A stretch of 64,000 nucleotides of DNA, from NCBI RefSeq assembly GCF_001641635.1, contig NZ_LUUB01000106.1, forward strand, positions 125,262-189,261, read 5' to 3'. Of this stretch, positions 26,419-35,616 are shown piece by piece. The first letter of the stretch is position 1. The number at the start of each line of letters is the position of its first letter. The position numbers were made by a program, and so were the translations under genes. The notes beneath the pieces are model-generated. The model saw only the letters and a program-made list of their open reading frames with translations. It was not told the DNA's origin and made no database searches. Source of the stretch: Bradyrhizobium centrolobii (GTDB lineage: Bacteria; Pseudomonadota; Alphaproteobacteria; Rhizobiales; Xanthobacteraceae).

Positions 26419-27939
26419 ATGACGGCAGATGCAGTGGCTTCGACGCAGCGATTCACCCTCGCTTCCTTGATCGCAGTGTTGTTGTCCCTGGTGGTCTGGA
26501 CCGGGATCTACGGGCGTATCGGCGATGTCGCGATCCGGTTCGACAAGGATCTGCTGTATCTGTATCTGTGCGGGGCCGAATATGGCGGGCAGGCGTCGCA
26601 CGACCAGCAGGACAAGCTTGTCGAGCATCTCGTCGCAGCATCAGCCCACGAGCACTACGTCTATCGCGCGAAGATGCGCGCCGCTTATTGCGACAATTAC
26701 CCGTACACGTCGCTTTCGATGTATTTTGCGGGGCAGGTACAGCGATCGCTCGGCATGACCGATCCTGCCAAGGATTTTGCGGAATTTTTGTTCGTCTCGC
26801 TGCGCTGGGGCATGGTGTTGTCCGGCGCGCTTCTCGGCGGCCTGTGCCTGCTGATCGCGTTCTGGGCGGCCAGGGGACCACTGGTGCTGCCGCTGTTCGG
26901 AGCCATCGCGCTGGCCGCGCTGTTCTATCTGGCCGTGCCACCGCCCGACATTTCGTGGTCGTTGTATCAGCAAACACCCGCACCGCCCGCGCCGATCGTT
27001 AGTCTGCATCGTACGTTCGGGCTCGGTCTCTACACGTGGATCAATCCCACGGGTGCGTTCTCGCCTTTCTCGGTTTTTCCGCGCTCCCTCTGCGCGATGC
27101 TTGCCTTCGCCGCATACGCGCTGCGCTGGTCGGGGCGCGGCGGGCTGGCCTACTGGGCGCCGATCGCCGTGAGCTTCGTCCACCAGAGCGAGGCGCCGAT
27201 CCTGCTCGGCGTGATGATCGCATGCGATGTCGTGCATCAGCCGAAGGCGCTGCTCCGCCCGGCTTGCTTCGTGCCGATCGTCGTCACGGTCGCCCTCACG
27301 GCGCTGCGTGAGCGCATGTTCTCGATCATGGGGTTTTCCTGGGTGACGGCGGCTATTGTGCTTGCCGTGCTGATCGGGCTTATTGTCCTCGCCTTCACGG
27401 TTCCGAGGATTCGATCTGCCGTGACGTCGACATGGTCGCTTATCGATCGTTTGCGGGTGCGCTGGTTCGCAGGCCTGTCCCTTCCGGCGTCGGATACCAT
27501 TGTCATCGTGGTTGGGTGGGTTGCCGTCGTCATCCTCTGCTACGTCGTCTCCCGGCACGACTACGTCTACCGGGTGGGCTATCTCTGGTCGGAACTGTTT
27601 CCGCGCTACATTGGCCTGTTCCAGTTGCCGGTATTCGCCGGCCTGATCTACGCGGTCTGGCCCTGGGTTCTCGCGAAGCGCCCGACCGCGACGCGCGAGG
27701 CGCTGGCGGTCCTGTCCTGTCTCATGTTCGTCATTGCGATCATCGAGTGGAAGGGGCCGTGGACCCCGACCGCCGACATCGTCGCCAAGTCCCGGACCTA
27801 CGAGCAAGAGGTGCTCCAGCAACGTTACACGCCGGAAGAGGCTTCGTTCTCCAAGATCGAAACCCCGTGGTACTATCTGATGCTCAGGCACGCTTATCTT
27901 GGAGGCAAAGGCCTTGACCAGTATTTTTCCAAGAGCTGA
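26419..27939 (+). CDS. Polytopic membrane protein of unknown function
   Basis: 506 residues with about 10 hydrophobic helices, the first near residues 13-35 (TLASLIAVLLSLVVW). A large first extracytoplasmic loop (about 35-120) contains three cysteines, including LYLCGAEYGG and AAYCDNYPYTS. Later helices include APILLGVMIACDV, FVPIVVTVALTAL and DTIVIVVGWVAVVILC. Short motif-poor loops and an aromatic-rich loop (PPDISWSLYQQ) would fit a GT-C or polymerase-type protein, but no family motif is visible. The ATG at 26419 is preferred over an in-frame ATG at 26332 whose extension is Arg/Cys-rich and unlikely. It precedes a GtrB-like transferase gene by 91 bases. Confidence 0.65.
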   Translation: MTADAVASTQRFTLASLIAVLLSLVVWTGIYGRIGDVAIRFDKDLLYLYLCGAEYGGQASHDQQDKLVEHLVAASAHEHYVYRAKMRAAYCDNYPYTSLSMYFAGQVQRSLGMTDPAKDFAEFLFVSLRWGMVLSGALLGGLCLLIAFWAARGPLVLPLFGAIALAALFYLAVPPPDISWSLYQQTPAPPAPIVSLHRTFGLGLYTWINPTGAFSPFSVFPRSLCAMLAFAAYALRWSGRGGLAYWAPIAVSFVHQSEAPILLGVMIACDVVHQPKALLRPACFVPIVVTVALTALRERMFSIMGFSWVTAAIVLAVLIGLIVLAFTVPRIRSAVTSTWSLIDRLRVRWFAGLSLPASDTIVIVVGWVAVVILCYVVSRHDYVYRVGYLWSELFPRYIGLFQLPVFAGLIYAVWPWVLAKRPTATREALAVLSCLMFVIAIIEWKGPWTPTADIVAKSRTYEQEVLQQRYTPEEASFSKIETPWYYLMLRHAYLGGKGLDQYFSKS

Positions 27940-28030
27940 CGTCATCCCTGCCGAGCGTGCGGGCTGCCAAGAGGCTTGTGCCCGCCCTGCCGCAGCGTCA
28001 GGAATCGGTCTGGATCGGACGTGATAGGCT

Positions 28031-29029
28031 ATGACTGATCGAACTCCGCCGGGCCTTTCCGTCATCGTGCCCGTCTACAACGAAGAGCAGTCCCTCCCCA
28101 TTCTGGTGGAGAAGCTGATGGCCGTCCTGCGCGGGCTGCCCAACCAGTTTGAGATCGTTCTGGTCAACGATGGCAGCCACGACGGCTCTCTGCCGATTCT
28201 CCGAGAGCTGTCGCTCGCGCATCCCGAGGTCAAGGTCGTCGACTTCCGCAGGAACTACGGCCAGACCGCTGCGCTGATGGCGGGTATCGACCATGCCTCG
28301 AACGAGATCGTGGTCATGATCGATGCCGATCTGCAGAACGATCCCGCCGACATCCCGCGGCTGCTCGCCAAGCTCGACGAAGGCTACGACGTCGTCTCAG
28401 GCTGGCGCAAGGAGCGCAAGGATTCCGAGCTGAAACGCAACTGGATCAGCCGGGTCGCCAATCGCTTCATCTCGCGCGTGTCGGGCGTGCAACTGCATGA
28501 CTACGGCTGCACGCTGAAGGTCTACCGCCGCAGCATGGTGAGCGGCGTTCGTCTCTATGGCGAGATGCACCGCTTCATCCCGATCTATGCGGAGTGGCAG
28601 GGCGCACGCATCACCGAGCTTCCCGTCGCGCATCATGCGCGGCAGTACGGCGCGTCGAACTATGGTCTGGAGCGCATTTTCAAGGTCGTGCTCGACCTGC
28701 TGGTCGTGATGTTCCTGCGGCGCTATTTCGCCAAGCCGATCTATCTGTTCGGCGGGTTCGGGTTGATGTCGATCATCGCCGCCTTCGCCACCATCGGTCT
28801 CGCGATCCTGCTGCGCCTCTTCGCGCATATCTCGCTGATCCTGACGCCGCTGCCGCTGCTGGCGGCGCTGTTGTTCCTGGTTGGCATGATCAGCATCCTG
28901 CTCGGCCTCGTCGCCGAGATGCTGGTGCGGACCTACTACGAATCGCAAGGTGCGCGCGCCTACCTCGTGCGCGAGCTGATCAATTTCGAGGGCGAGGCGG
29001 CCGCGAGAACCGGTCCGCGGGAAACCTGA
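28031..29029 (+). CDS. Polyprenyl-phosphate glycosyltransferase (GtrB/ArnC/DPMS-like)
   Basis: 332 residues. A GT2 domain (LSVIVPVYNEEQSL, VLVNDGSHDGSL, FRRNYGQTAALMAG, MIDADLQNDPADI with the DAD metal site, and LHDYGCTLKVYRR) precedes two C-terminal TM helices (about 235-260 and 275-300) and a short cytoplasmic tail. This plan belongs to enzymes that load a sugar onto undecaprenyl phosphate at the inner membrane. The lipid-linked sugar is then used by a GT-C transferase; the polytopic protein just upstream could be that partner. Only 4 bases separate it from the asparagine synthase gene. Confidence 0.88.
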   Translation: MTDRTPPGLSVIVPVYNEEQSLPILVEKLMAVLRGLPNQFEIVLVNDGSHDGSLPILRELSLAHPEVKVVDFRRNYGQTAALMAGIDHASNEIVVMIDADLQNDPADIPRLLAKLDEGYDVVSGWRKERKDSELKRNWISRVANRFISRVSGVQLHDYGCTLKVYRRSMVSGVRLYGEMHRFIPIYAEWQGARITELPVAHHARQYGASNYGLERIFKVVLDLLVVMFLRRYFAKPIYLFGGFGLMSIIAAFATIGLAILLRLFAHISLILTPLPLLAALLFLVGMISILLGLVAEMLVRTYYESQGARAYLVRELINFEGEAAARTGPRET

Positions 29030-29033
29030 CGAG

Positions 29034-30899
29034 ATGTGCGGCATAGCCGGATTCTGCGGTGCGGGGGACATCGGCGACATCCGTGCGATGACGGATGCGC
29101 TCGCGCATCGCGGTCCTGACGGGTTCGGCTACCACACCGACGAGAAGCATCGCATCTTCCTCGGGCACCGGCGTCTCGCCATTATCGACATCGGCGGCGG
29201 CGCGCAGCCGATGTGGAACGAGACCGGGACCATCGCCGTCATCTTCAACGGCGAGATCTACAATCATGTCGAGCTTCGCGGCGAGCTGGAACGGTGCGGA
29301 CACCGCTTCGCCTCCGACCACTCCGACACCGAGGTCCTCGTCCACGGCTACGAGGAGTGGGGCCACGACCTGCCGCGGCGCCTGAACGGCATGTTCGCCT
29401 TCGCGATCTGGGACAGCGAGCGCGCCCGGCTCTTCCTGGCGCGAGACCGGTTCGGCGAGAAGCCGCTGTTCTACGCCAAGGGCGCCGGGTTCTTCGCATT
29501 CTCGAGCGAGCTCCGTTCGCTGGCAAGCCACCGCGGTTTCGACGCGACCCTCGACATCCGTTCATTGCAGAAGCTGTTCGCCTACGGTTTCTTCCCGGCG
29601 CCGCGGACGCCCTATCGTCATGCGACGAAGCTGACCGGCGGCTCCTGGCTGTGCTTCGACCTCCGCTCGGACCGCGTCACCACGGCGCGATACTGGCAGT
29701 TTGCGTTGGCGCCGGACGAGTCGCTGTCGTCGCGCAAGGAGGACGAGCTCGTCGACGAGCTCGATCATCTCGTCACGCAAGCAGTGCGCCGGCGCCTGAT
29801 CAGCGACGTGCCGCTCGGCGTATTCCTGAGCGGCGGCATCGATTCCAGCGCGGTGCTGTCCGCCGCAACCGACATCATCGGCCAAGGGCGGCTCGAGACG
29901 TTCACGATCGGCTTCAACGAACGTTCGTTCGACGAGTCCGCGCATGCGAGCCGCGTGTCGCAGATCTTCAACTCGCTGCACAATGAGCAGAAGCTCGATC
30001 TCGCGCAGGCGCGTGACGTCATTCCCGCTCTCCTCGACAAGATCGGAGAGCCCCTCGGCGACTCTTCGCTACTGCCGACTTATCTCCTATGCGAGTTCGC
30101 GCGCCGGAAGGTGACCGTGGCGCTCTCCGGCGACGGCGCCGACGAGCTCTTTGCGGGCTACGATCCGTTCCACGCCCTGCGTGCGGCGTCCTTCTACAAC
30201 AGCAGCGTTCCCGGCGTGCTGCACGGCCTGATCCGCGGTCTGGCGAGACGCCTGCCGGTATCGACGCGGAACATGAGCCTTGATTTCAAGCTCAAGAGGA
30301 CGCTGACCGGATTGTCCTACGGACCGGAATTGTGGAACCCGACCTGGCTCGGTCCACTCGCGCCTCCGGAGATCGAGCGGCTCTTCGGCGAGACGATCCC
30401 CACCGAGGACCTCTATGAGGAGGCCCTGACGCTGTGGAACGACTCTCCCGGACTGGGGCTGGTGGAGAAGACGCTGGAATTCTACACCCAGTTCTATCTT
30501 CAGGACGGCATTTTGACCAAGGTCGACCGGGCCGCGATGATGAACTCGCTCGAGACCCGCGCGATCTTCCTCGACAACGATCTGGTCGATTTCTGCGCAC
30601 GGCTGCCGACCGCGTTCAAATACCGCAACGGCGTCGGAAAATACCTGTTGAAGAAGGTGCTGGCGCGAAAGGTCCCGGCCGATCTGGTCGCCCGGCCCAA
30701 AAAGGGGTTCGGCATCCCGCTCGCGGCCTGGCTCCGGGAAATTCCCCAGCGCATTCCGCTCGAGAAAATCGCCGGCATCGACCTCGCGGAAGCCGCCGAT
30801 TTGTGGCAACAACACCGCAACAGGCGTTCGAACCATGCCATCGCCCTGTGGGTCTGGCTCGGCCTGCAGGCGTTTCGTCGCTCTCCTGCTACGGGATAG
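29034..30899 (+). CDS. asnB: Asparagine synthase (glutamine-hydrolysing) family amidotransferase
   Basis: 621 residues. MCGIAGFCGAGD places Cys2 as the class II glutaminase nucleophile. LAHRGPDGFGYH, LGHRRLAIID and FNGEIYNH complete the amidotransferase domain (about 1-190). The synthetase domain has the PP-loop LGVFLSGGIDSSAV, TIGFNERSFDES, ALSGDGADELFAGYDP and VDRAAMMNSLETRAIFLD. Such paralogues in polysaccharide loci often amidate uronic or other sugar acids rather than aspartate, as proposed for WbpS-type proteins. Which substrate applies here cannot be told. It is followed after 6 bases by a methyltransferase gene. Confidence 0.9.
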   Translation: MCGIAGFCGAGDIGDIRAMTDALAHRGPDGFGYHTDEKHRIFLGHRRLAIIDIGGGAQPMWNETGTIAVIFNGEIYNHVELRGELERCGHRFASDHSDTEVLVHGYEEWGHDLPRRLNGMFAFAIWDSERARLFLARDRFGEKPLFYAKGAGFFAFSSELRSLASHRGFDATLDIRSLQKLFAYGFFPAPRTPYRHATKLTGGSWLCFDLRSDRVTTARYWQFALAPDESLSSRKEDELVDELDHLVTQAVRRRLISDVPLGVFLSGGIDSSAVLSAATDIIGQGRLETFTIGFNERSFDESAHASRVSQIFNSLHNEQKLDLAQARDVIPALLDKIGEPLGDSSLLPTYLLCEFARRKVTVALSGDGADELFAGYDPFHALRAASFYNSSVPGVLHGLIRGLARRLPVSTRNMSLDFKLKRTLTGLSYGPELWNPTWLGPLAPPEIERLFGETIPTEDLYEEALTLWNDSPGLGLVEKTLEFYTQFYLQDGILTKVDRAAMMNSLETRAIFLDNDLVDFCARLPTAFKYRNGVGKYLLKKVLARKVPADLVARPKKGFGIPLAAWLREIPQRIPLEKIAGIDLAEAADLWQQHRNRRSNHAIALWVWLGLQAFRRSPATG

Positions 30900-30905
30900 G
30901 ACCGA

Positions 30906-31520
30906 ATGTTGCGGAAAGCACTCGAGCGGGTTCTGGAACTGCCCGCCGTCTACGATCTCAACCAGTTGATCGGCCAGCCGACGGTGCGCCGGTACACACA
31001 GTTGATCGCCGAGGAGGTGCCGTTGACCGCGGAGACCTCCGTGCTCGATCTCGGCTGCGGCACCGGCGCGACGCGGCAGATCATTCCCGGTCGCTATTGC
31101 GGGATCGACATCAATCCCGACTATATCGCGGCCGCCAAGCGAATTCGTTCGGGCGGCGAGTTCATTGCGATGGACGCGACGAAGCTCACCTTCCCGGATG
31201 CCTCGTTCGACCAGGTCATCTCGGTCGCGACCACGCATCATCTCGACGGCGGCCAGCTCCAGGCGATGGCGCTGGAAGCGTTGCGTGTGGTCAGGGCGGG
31301 CGGCGCGTTTCACATCATCGATGCGATCCTGCCCGTCAATCCGCGCGATCGCGCCAAGGAGATGTTCTTCAGGATGGATCGCGGCCGCTTTCCGCGCAAG
31401 CTGGAGGATCTCGTCGCGGTCGTGTCGGGCGTGGCCGGCGTGGCGCGCACGCGAGTCCTGAACGGGCCGATGCACGACGTCGCCTATGTCAAGGTGGTTC
31501 GCGCTGGCGCGATAGCATGA
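30906..31520 (+). CDS. Class I SAM-dependent methyltransferase
   Basis: 204 residues with motif I as SVLDLGCGTGATRQI, acidic motif II GIDINPDY, then FIAMDATKLTFPDASFDQV and a VVRAGGAFHIIDAI post-motif. An N-terminal helix-rich stretch (ALERVLELPAVYDLNQLIGQ) precedes the Rossmann fold. No membrane segment. It is the first of three methyltransferase genes in a row; its stop overlaps an in-frame ATG of the next gene (ATGA at 31517-31520). It probably methylates a sugar or lipid intermediate of the surface polymer, an inference from position only. Confidence 0.85.
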   Translation: MLRKALERVLELPAVYDLNQLIGQPTVRRYTQLIAEEVPLTAETSVLDLGCGTGATRQIIPGRYCGIDINPDYIAAAKRIRSGGEFIAMDATKLTFPDASFDQVISVATTHHLDGGQLQAMALEALRVVRAGGAFHIIDAILPVNPRDRAKEMFFRMDRGRFPRKLEDLVAVVSGVAGVARTRVLNGPMHDVAYVKVVRAGAIA

Positions 31521-31531
31521 CGGAGGGGGCG

Positions 31532-32278
31532 ATGCAGCGCCAGTACGACGAGAAGTTCATGGATTACGCATCCATGTCGTCGCACTATGCCGCCTCGGAG
31601 ATCATTCCGCTGCTCTTGCGCGCGCTTCCGATCGCAAGCGTTGCCGACATCGGCTGCGCGGCGGGCGGCTGGCTCAGCGTCTGGCGCAGTGCGGGGATTG
31701 CCGACATCAGGGGCGTCGATGGCGATTATGTGCGGCTGGACGATCTCGGGATTCCACGCGAGTTGTTCACGCCGGCCGACCTGTCGCGCCCGCTCGATCT
31801 CGGGCGCACGTTCGATCTCGTGCAGTCGCTTGAGGTCGCCGAGCATATCGACGCGCAGTTCGCCGATCAGTTCGTGCAGAACCTCGTGGCTCATGCGCGC
31901 AAATACGTGATGTTCTCCGCGGCGGTACCGGGGCAGGGCGGCGAATATCACGTCAACGAACAGCCCTACGATTTCTGGCGGGAACGGCTTGTGCGGCACG
32001 GGTTCGACGCCTACGACTTCATCCGGCCGCAGGTCGCAGGCAATCACCGCATCTCGTTCTGGTATCGCTACAACACCATCCTCTACGTCCACCGCGACCA
32101 CCAGGCCGCGCTTGATCCGGCGATCCAGGCCACGCGCGTCCGCGACGGTGTGCCGATCGCCGATTTGTCGCCGCGCTGGTTCCGCCTGCGAAAGAGCGTC
32201 GTGAGGGCATTGCCGCCCGAGGTCCGCGATGGTCTGGCGCGGCTGAAGGCGCGCGTCGCCCCGACCGGAAGGTTCTGA
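31532..32278 (+). CDS. Class I SAM-dependent methyltransferase
   Basis: About 248 residues with motif I as VADIGCAAGGWLSVW, VDGDYVRLDDLG and LVQSLEVAEHID. This resembles methyltransferases found in glycan clusters that act on sugar hydroxyls. I chose ATG 31532 because a GGAGG ribosome site sits 5 bases upstream. The in-frame ATG at 31517 overlaps the previous stop and would add five residues. The C-terminal 60 residues are basic (RWFRLRKSVVRALP) and may bind a membrane or acceptor. The stop overlaps the following start (TGATG). Confidence 0.82.
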   Translation: MQRQYDEKFMDYASMSSHYAASEIIPLLLRALPIASVADIGCAAGGWLSVWRSAGIADIRGVDGDYVRLDDLGIPRELFTPADLSRPLDLGRTFDLVQSLEVAEHIDAQFADQFVQNLVAHARKYVMFSAAVPGQGGEYHVNEQPYDFWRERLVRHGFDAYDFIRPQVAGNHRISFWYRYNTILYVHRDHQAALDPAIQATRVRDGVPIADLSPRWFRLRKSVVRALPPEVRDGLARLKARVAPTGRF

Positions 32279-33072
32279 TGAGCGAGAACAGCACCAGCAT
32301 GAGCAAGCCGACCGGTTCGTCCGAACGGTTCGGCTACGAATGGAGCCACTACAACGAGATTCGCGCCGACTACGAGACGCAGTTCCGCAAGTGGACGCCG
32401 TTTGTCGGACCGGACGACTGGAAGGGCATGAGCGTGCTCGACGTCGGCTGCGGCACCGGACGAAATTCGTTGTGGCCGCTGAAATACGGCGCGCGTGAAG
32501 CGGTGGCGATGGACATCGACGACGGCTCGCTCGCGGTCGCCCGCCACAACCTCGCCCAGTTTCCCAACGCGACGGTGCTGAAGCAGAGCGCGTTCGACAT
32601 CGGCTTCGAGGATCGCTTCGACATCGCGTTCTCGATCGGCGTCATTCATCACCTCGAAAGCCCCGAACTGGCGCTGCGGCAGATGGTGAAGGCGGCCAAG
32701 CCTGGCGGGCGCGTGCTGATCTGGGTGTACGGCTACGAGAACAACGAGTGGATCGTCCGCTTCGCCGATCCCTTGCGCAAGGCGCTGTTCTCGCGCCTGC
32801 CGATCGGCCTCGTGCATCATCTCTCGCTGTATCCGAGTGCGGTGCTCTGGCTGCTGCTGCGTCTGGGCGTCGGGCGGCTTGCCTATTTCGACCTGCTGCG
32901 GACGTTCTCGTTCCGGCACCTCCGCTCGATCGTGTTCGACCAGATGCTGCCGCGCATCGCGCATTACTGGCGCCGCGAGACGGTCCAGAGCCTGATGGAA
33001 GACGCGGGGCTGAAGGGCGTGCGCCTCGAATGGGTCAACGAGATGTCGTGGGCCGCGATCGGCTCGAAATAG
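32278..33072 (+). CDS. Class I SAM-dependent methyltransferase
   Basis: 264 residues. Motif I is SVLDVGCGTGRNSLW, followed by AMDIDDGSLAVARHN and IAFSIGVIHHLESPELAL, with KPGGRVLIWVYGYEN as the post-motif strand. A hydrophobic stretch around residues 170-205 (LVHHLSLYPSAVLWLLLRLG) could associate with the membrane. The sequence RFGYEWSHYNEI at the N-terminus is often seen in methyltransferases of polysaccharide clusters. Coupled to the previous gene by a 1-base stop/start overlap and convergent with the PaaK-like gene 18 bases downstream. Confidence 0.85.
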   Translation: MSENSTSMSKPTGSSERFGYEWSHYNEIRADYETQFRKWTPFVGPDDWKGMSVLDVGCGTGRNSLWPLKYGAREAVAMDIDDGSLAVARHNLAQFPNATVLKQSAFDIGFEDRFDIAFSIGVIHHLESPELALRQMVKAAKPGGRVLIWVYGYENNEWIVRFADPLRKALFSRLPIGLVHHLSLYPSAVLWLLLRLGVGRLAYFDLLRTFSFRHLRSIVFDQMLPRIAHYWRRETVQSLMEDAGLKGVRLEWVNEMSWAAIGSK

Positions 33073-33089
33073 CCACCCGCCTGCAGGCC

Positions 33090-34313
33090 TCACCGTTCGT
33101 CCGCGATCACCTTGCCGTCGTTCGGCAGCGCGCCGGCGGAAACCAGCTCGACCGCTCCGCCGAGCTTCGTCACCGCGCGCAGGCTGGCAGCAATCTCTTC
33201 GCGCAGCGCATCGCTTGGCGCGCCCGTTTCCGCCCTCAAGGTCATCGCATCGGTTTCGCGCTCGCGCGTGACGACGAGGCGCAGGCGTCCGAGCGCGGGA
33301 TGGCGCTTGCCGATCTCTGCGATCTGCTCGGGGCGGACGAACATGCCCTTGACCTTGGTGGTCTGGTCGGCGCGGCCCATCCAGCCCTTGATGCGCATGT
33401 TGGTGCGCCCGCATTTGCTCGGGCCCGGCAGCGCCGCGGTGAGGTCGCCGAGTGCGAGGCGGATCCAGGGGTGGTGCGGGTCGAGCGACGTCACCACGAT
33501 CTCGCCGACATCGCCTTCCGCAACGGGATCGCTGGTGCCCGGCTTGACGATCTCGAGGATCAGATCCTCGTTCACGACCATGCCCTCGCGCGCCTCGGTC
33601 TCGAAGGCGATGAGGCCGAGATCGGCGGTGCCGAAGGCCTGGTAGGCGTCGATGCCGCGCGCCTTGATCTCGGCCTGGAGCGAGGGCGGGAACGCGGCGC
33701 CCGAGACCAGCGCGCGCTTGATCGACGAGACGTCGCGCCCCGAGGCTGCTGCGGCATCGAGCAGGATCTTCAAAAAGTCCGGCGTGCCGCTGTAGCCGAC
33801 CGGCCGGTAGGCCTCGACCAGCTCGAATTGCTGCTCGGTATTGCCCGGGCCCGCGGGGATCACGGCGCAGCCGAGCGCGCGCGCCGAGGCATCGAAGATG
33901 AAGCCGCCGGGGGTGAGGTGATAGCTGAAGGTGTTGAGCACGACGTCGCCCTCCCGGAACCCGGCCGCGAACAGCGCCCGGGCGCCGCGCCAGGGATCGG
34001 CCTGCCGCCCCTCCGGCTCGAAGATCGGGCCCGGAGAGGTGAAGAGCCGGGCGAACGAGCCGGGTGCAGCCGCCACGAAGCCGCCGAAGGGCGCCGAGGC
34101 CTTGTGCAGGGCCGGCAGTTCCGATTTGCGCAGCACCGGAAGGCGCGCCAGCGCCGCTCTGGAGGTCACTGAGGCCGGATCGAGGCCCCTGAGCCGCTCG
34201 GCATAGGCGGGCGCGGCCATCGCGCTCTCCAGCACGCCCGGCAGGCGGGAGAACAGCTCGGCCTCGCGCGCGCCTTGCTCGCGCGTCTCCAGGGCGTCGT
34301 AATGGGCGGTCAT
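33090..34313 (-). CDS. Phenylacetate-CoA ligase (PaaK)-like adenylate-forming enzyme
   Basis: 407 residues of the ANL superfamily in its short PaaK form. Visible segments are LPVLRKSEL, FTSPGPIFEPEG, NTFSYHLTPGG, YSGTPDFLKILLD, GIDAYQAFGTADLGL, the hinge-like LGDLTAALPGPSKCGRTNMRIKG and VKGMFVRPEQIAEI. It activates an aryl or acyl acid to its adenylate and usually a CoA thioester. The usual phosphate-loop Ser/Thr-Gly run is degenerate (TSPGPIFEP), so substrate and activity are uncertain. It is divergent from the AGE-epimerase gene and convergent with the methyltransferase genes. Confidence 0.8.
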   Translation of the reverse strand: MTAHYDALETREQGAREAELFSRLPGVLESAMAAPAYAERLRGLDPASVTSRAALARLPVLRKSELPALHKASAPFGGFVAAAPGSFARLFTSPGPIFEPEGRQADPWRGARALFAAGFREGDVVLNTFSYHLTPGGFIFDASARALGCAVIPAGPGNTEQQFELVEAYRPVGYSGTPDFLKILLDAAAASGRDVSSIKRALVSGAAFPPSLQAEIKARGIDAYQAFGTADLGLIAFETEAREGMVVNEDLILEIVKPGTSDPVAEGDVGEIVVTSLDPHHPWIRLALGDLTAALPGPSKCGRTNMRIKGWMGRADQTTKVKGMFVRPEQIAEIGKRHPALGRLRLVVTRERETDAMTLRAETGAPSDALREEIAASLRAVTKLGGAVELVSAGALPNDGKVIADER

Positions 34314-34399
34314 GGCTGGTCCTCGGGGGTTGGCATCCGTTGCGCGCCGCCGCTGGCATCGCTATCAGACGGCAATTGCGGTGGCCTGGAGAGGTTAAG

Positions 34400-35551
34400 G
34401 TGGCGGACGAACCGATCATTGCGGCGGAGGCGACGGCGGACGTCGTCGCGCGCCTGAAGCGCCGCATGATCGACGAGGCGCTGCCATTGTGGTCGACCGT
34501 CGGCTGGGACGCTGCCGCAGGCGGTTTCGTCGACCGGCTGCACCGCGACGGCACGGCGGATGCGGCCGCGCCACGGCGCGTGTTCGTGCAGGCACGCCAG
34601 ATCTGGTGCTTCGCCAAGGCGGCGCAGATGGGCTGGTATCCGGATGGCCGCGCCCTCGCGCTGAAGGGGCTGGAGCACATGCTGGCGAAGGCCAAGGCGC
34701 CCGACGGCCGACCCGGCTATGTGCACCGGCTGACGCCGGGGGGCGCGGTGCTGGACGCGCGGCGCGATGCTTACGACCACGCCTTCATCCTGTTTGCGCT
34801 GGCGACCGTCTATGCGCTCGATCAGGACGCGCAGGTTCGCGCGGAGATCGACGCGCTGCTGGCGTTCCTCGACGGCCATTTGCGCTCGCCCCATGGTGGC
34901 GTCCACGAAGGCCTGCCGGTGTCGCTGCCGCGCCGGCAGAATCCGCACATGCATCTGTTCGAGGCGATGATCGCCTGTTTCGACGCGACCCACGATCTGT
35001 CGTTCCAGAACCGCGCCGGCGAGTTCTTCGCGCTGTTCCTCGCCAATCTCTACGACAAGCAGAAGCGGATCTTGACGGAGTATTTCGAGGAGGACTGGTC
35101 GAAGATCGAGCCGGTGAGCGTCGAGCCGGGCCATCAGGCCGAGTGGGTGTGGCTGCTCAAGGGTTTCGAGCGCATCACGGGATGCCCGACCGGGCAGCGG
35201 CGCGCTGAACTTCTGGTCACCGCGCTGCGCTATCGCGACGAGGCGACCGGCTGCCTCGCCGACGAGGGCGATGACGCCGGCGGCATCCGTCGCAGCTCGC
35301 GCCGGCTGTGGCCGCAGACCGAGATGGCGAAGGCGTGGATCGCGCAGGCCGAGTCCGGCGAGGCGGGAGCAGCGGAGGAAGCGCGCGCGGCGCTGGTGCG
35401 GGTCGAACGTCATTACCTCAGCCATCCCGTGAGGGGCGGTTGGTATGATCAGTTCGATCGCGACGGCACGTCGCTGGTCGACACCATTCCTGCGTCGTCG
35501 TTCTATCATGTTCTCTGCGCAGTCACGGAAGCGGAGCAGGTGCTCGAATAG
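34400..35551 (+). CDS. AGE-family epimerase/isomerase
   Basis: About 383 residues forming an (alpha/alpha)6 barrel of the N-acylglucosamine 2-epimerase / mannose isomerase family. Typical segments are RVFVQARQIWCFAKAA, YDHAFILFALA, NPHMHLFEAMIA, VEPGHQAEWVWLLKGF and RLWPQTEMAKAW, which carry the conserved histidines and Arg of the active site. It interconverts mannose- and glucose-type sugars or their phosphates. The GTG at 34400 follows a GAGAGG ribosome site; an upstream TTG at 34340 would add a poor 20-residue leader. It is convergent with livF of the first Liv operon. Confidence 0.85.
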   Translation: MADEPIIAAEATADVVARLKRRMIDEALPLWSTVGWDAAAGGFVDRLHRDGTADAAAPRRVFVQARQIWCFAKAAQMGWYPDGRALALKGLEHMLAKAKAPDGRPGYVHRLTPGGAVLDARRDAYDHAFILFALATVYALDQDAQVRAEIDALLAFLDGHLRSPHGGVHEGLPVSLPRRQNPHMHLFEAMIACFDATHDLSFQNRAGEFFALFLANLYDKQKRILTEYFEEDWSKIEPVSVEPGHQAEWVWLLKGFERITGCPTGQRRAELLVTALRYRDEATGCLADEGDDAGGIRRSSRRLWPQTEMAKAWIAQAESGEAGAAEEARAALVRVERHYLSHPVRGGWYDQFDRDGTSLVDTIPASSFYHVLCAVTEAEQVLE

Positions 35552-35563
35552 GCGCTTTTGTTT

Positions 35564-35616
35564 TGACGCGTTTTCTTCACGGGAACCGGTTCCCACTTCG
35601 CTTGAGTACGCTATAG
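35564..35616 (+). repeat. 53-base dispersed repeat, copy A
   Basis: Matches 57405-57457 at 48 of 53 bases in the same orientation. It begins TGACGCGTTTTCTTCACG and ends ACGCTATAG. It lies between the AGE-epimerase gene and livF and includes the livF stop codon (CTA at 35611-35613, read on the - strand), so the last codon of livF abuts the repeat. Two copies in this window show it is dispersed. Confidence 0.85.
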
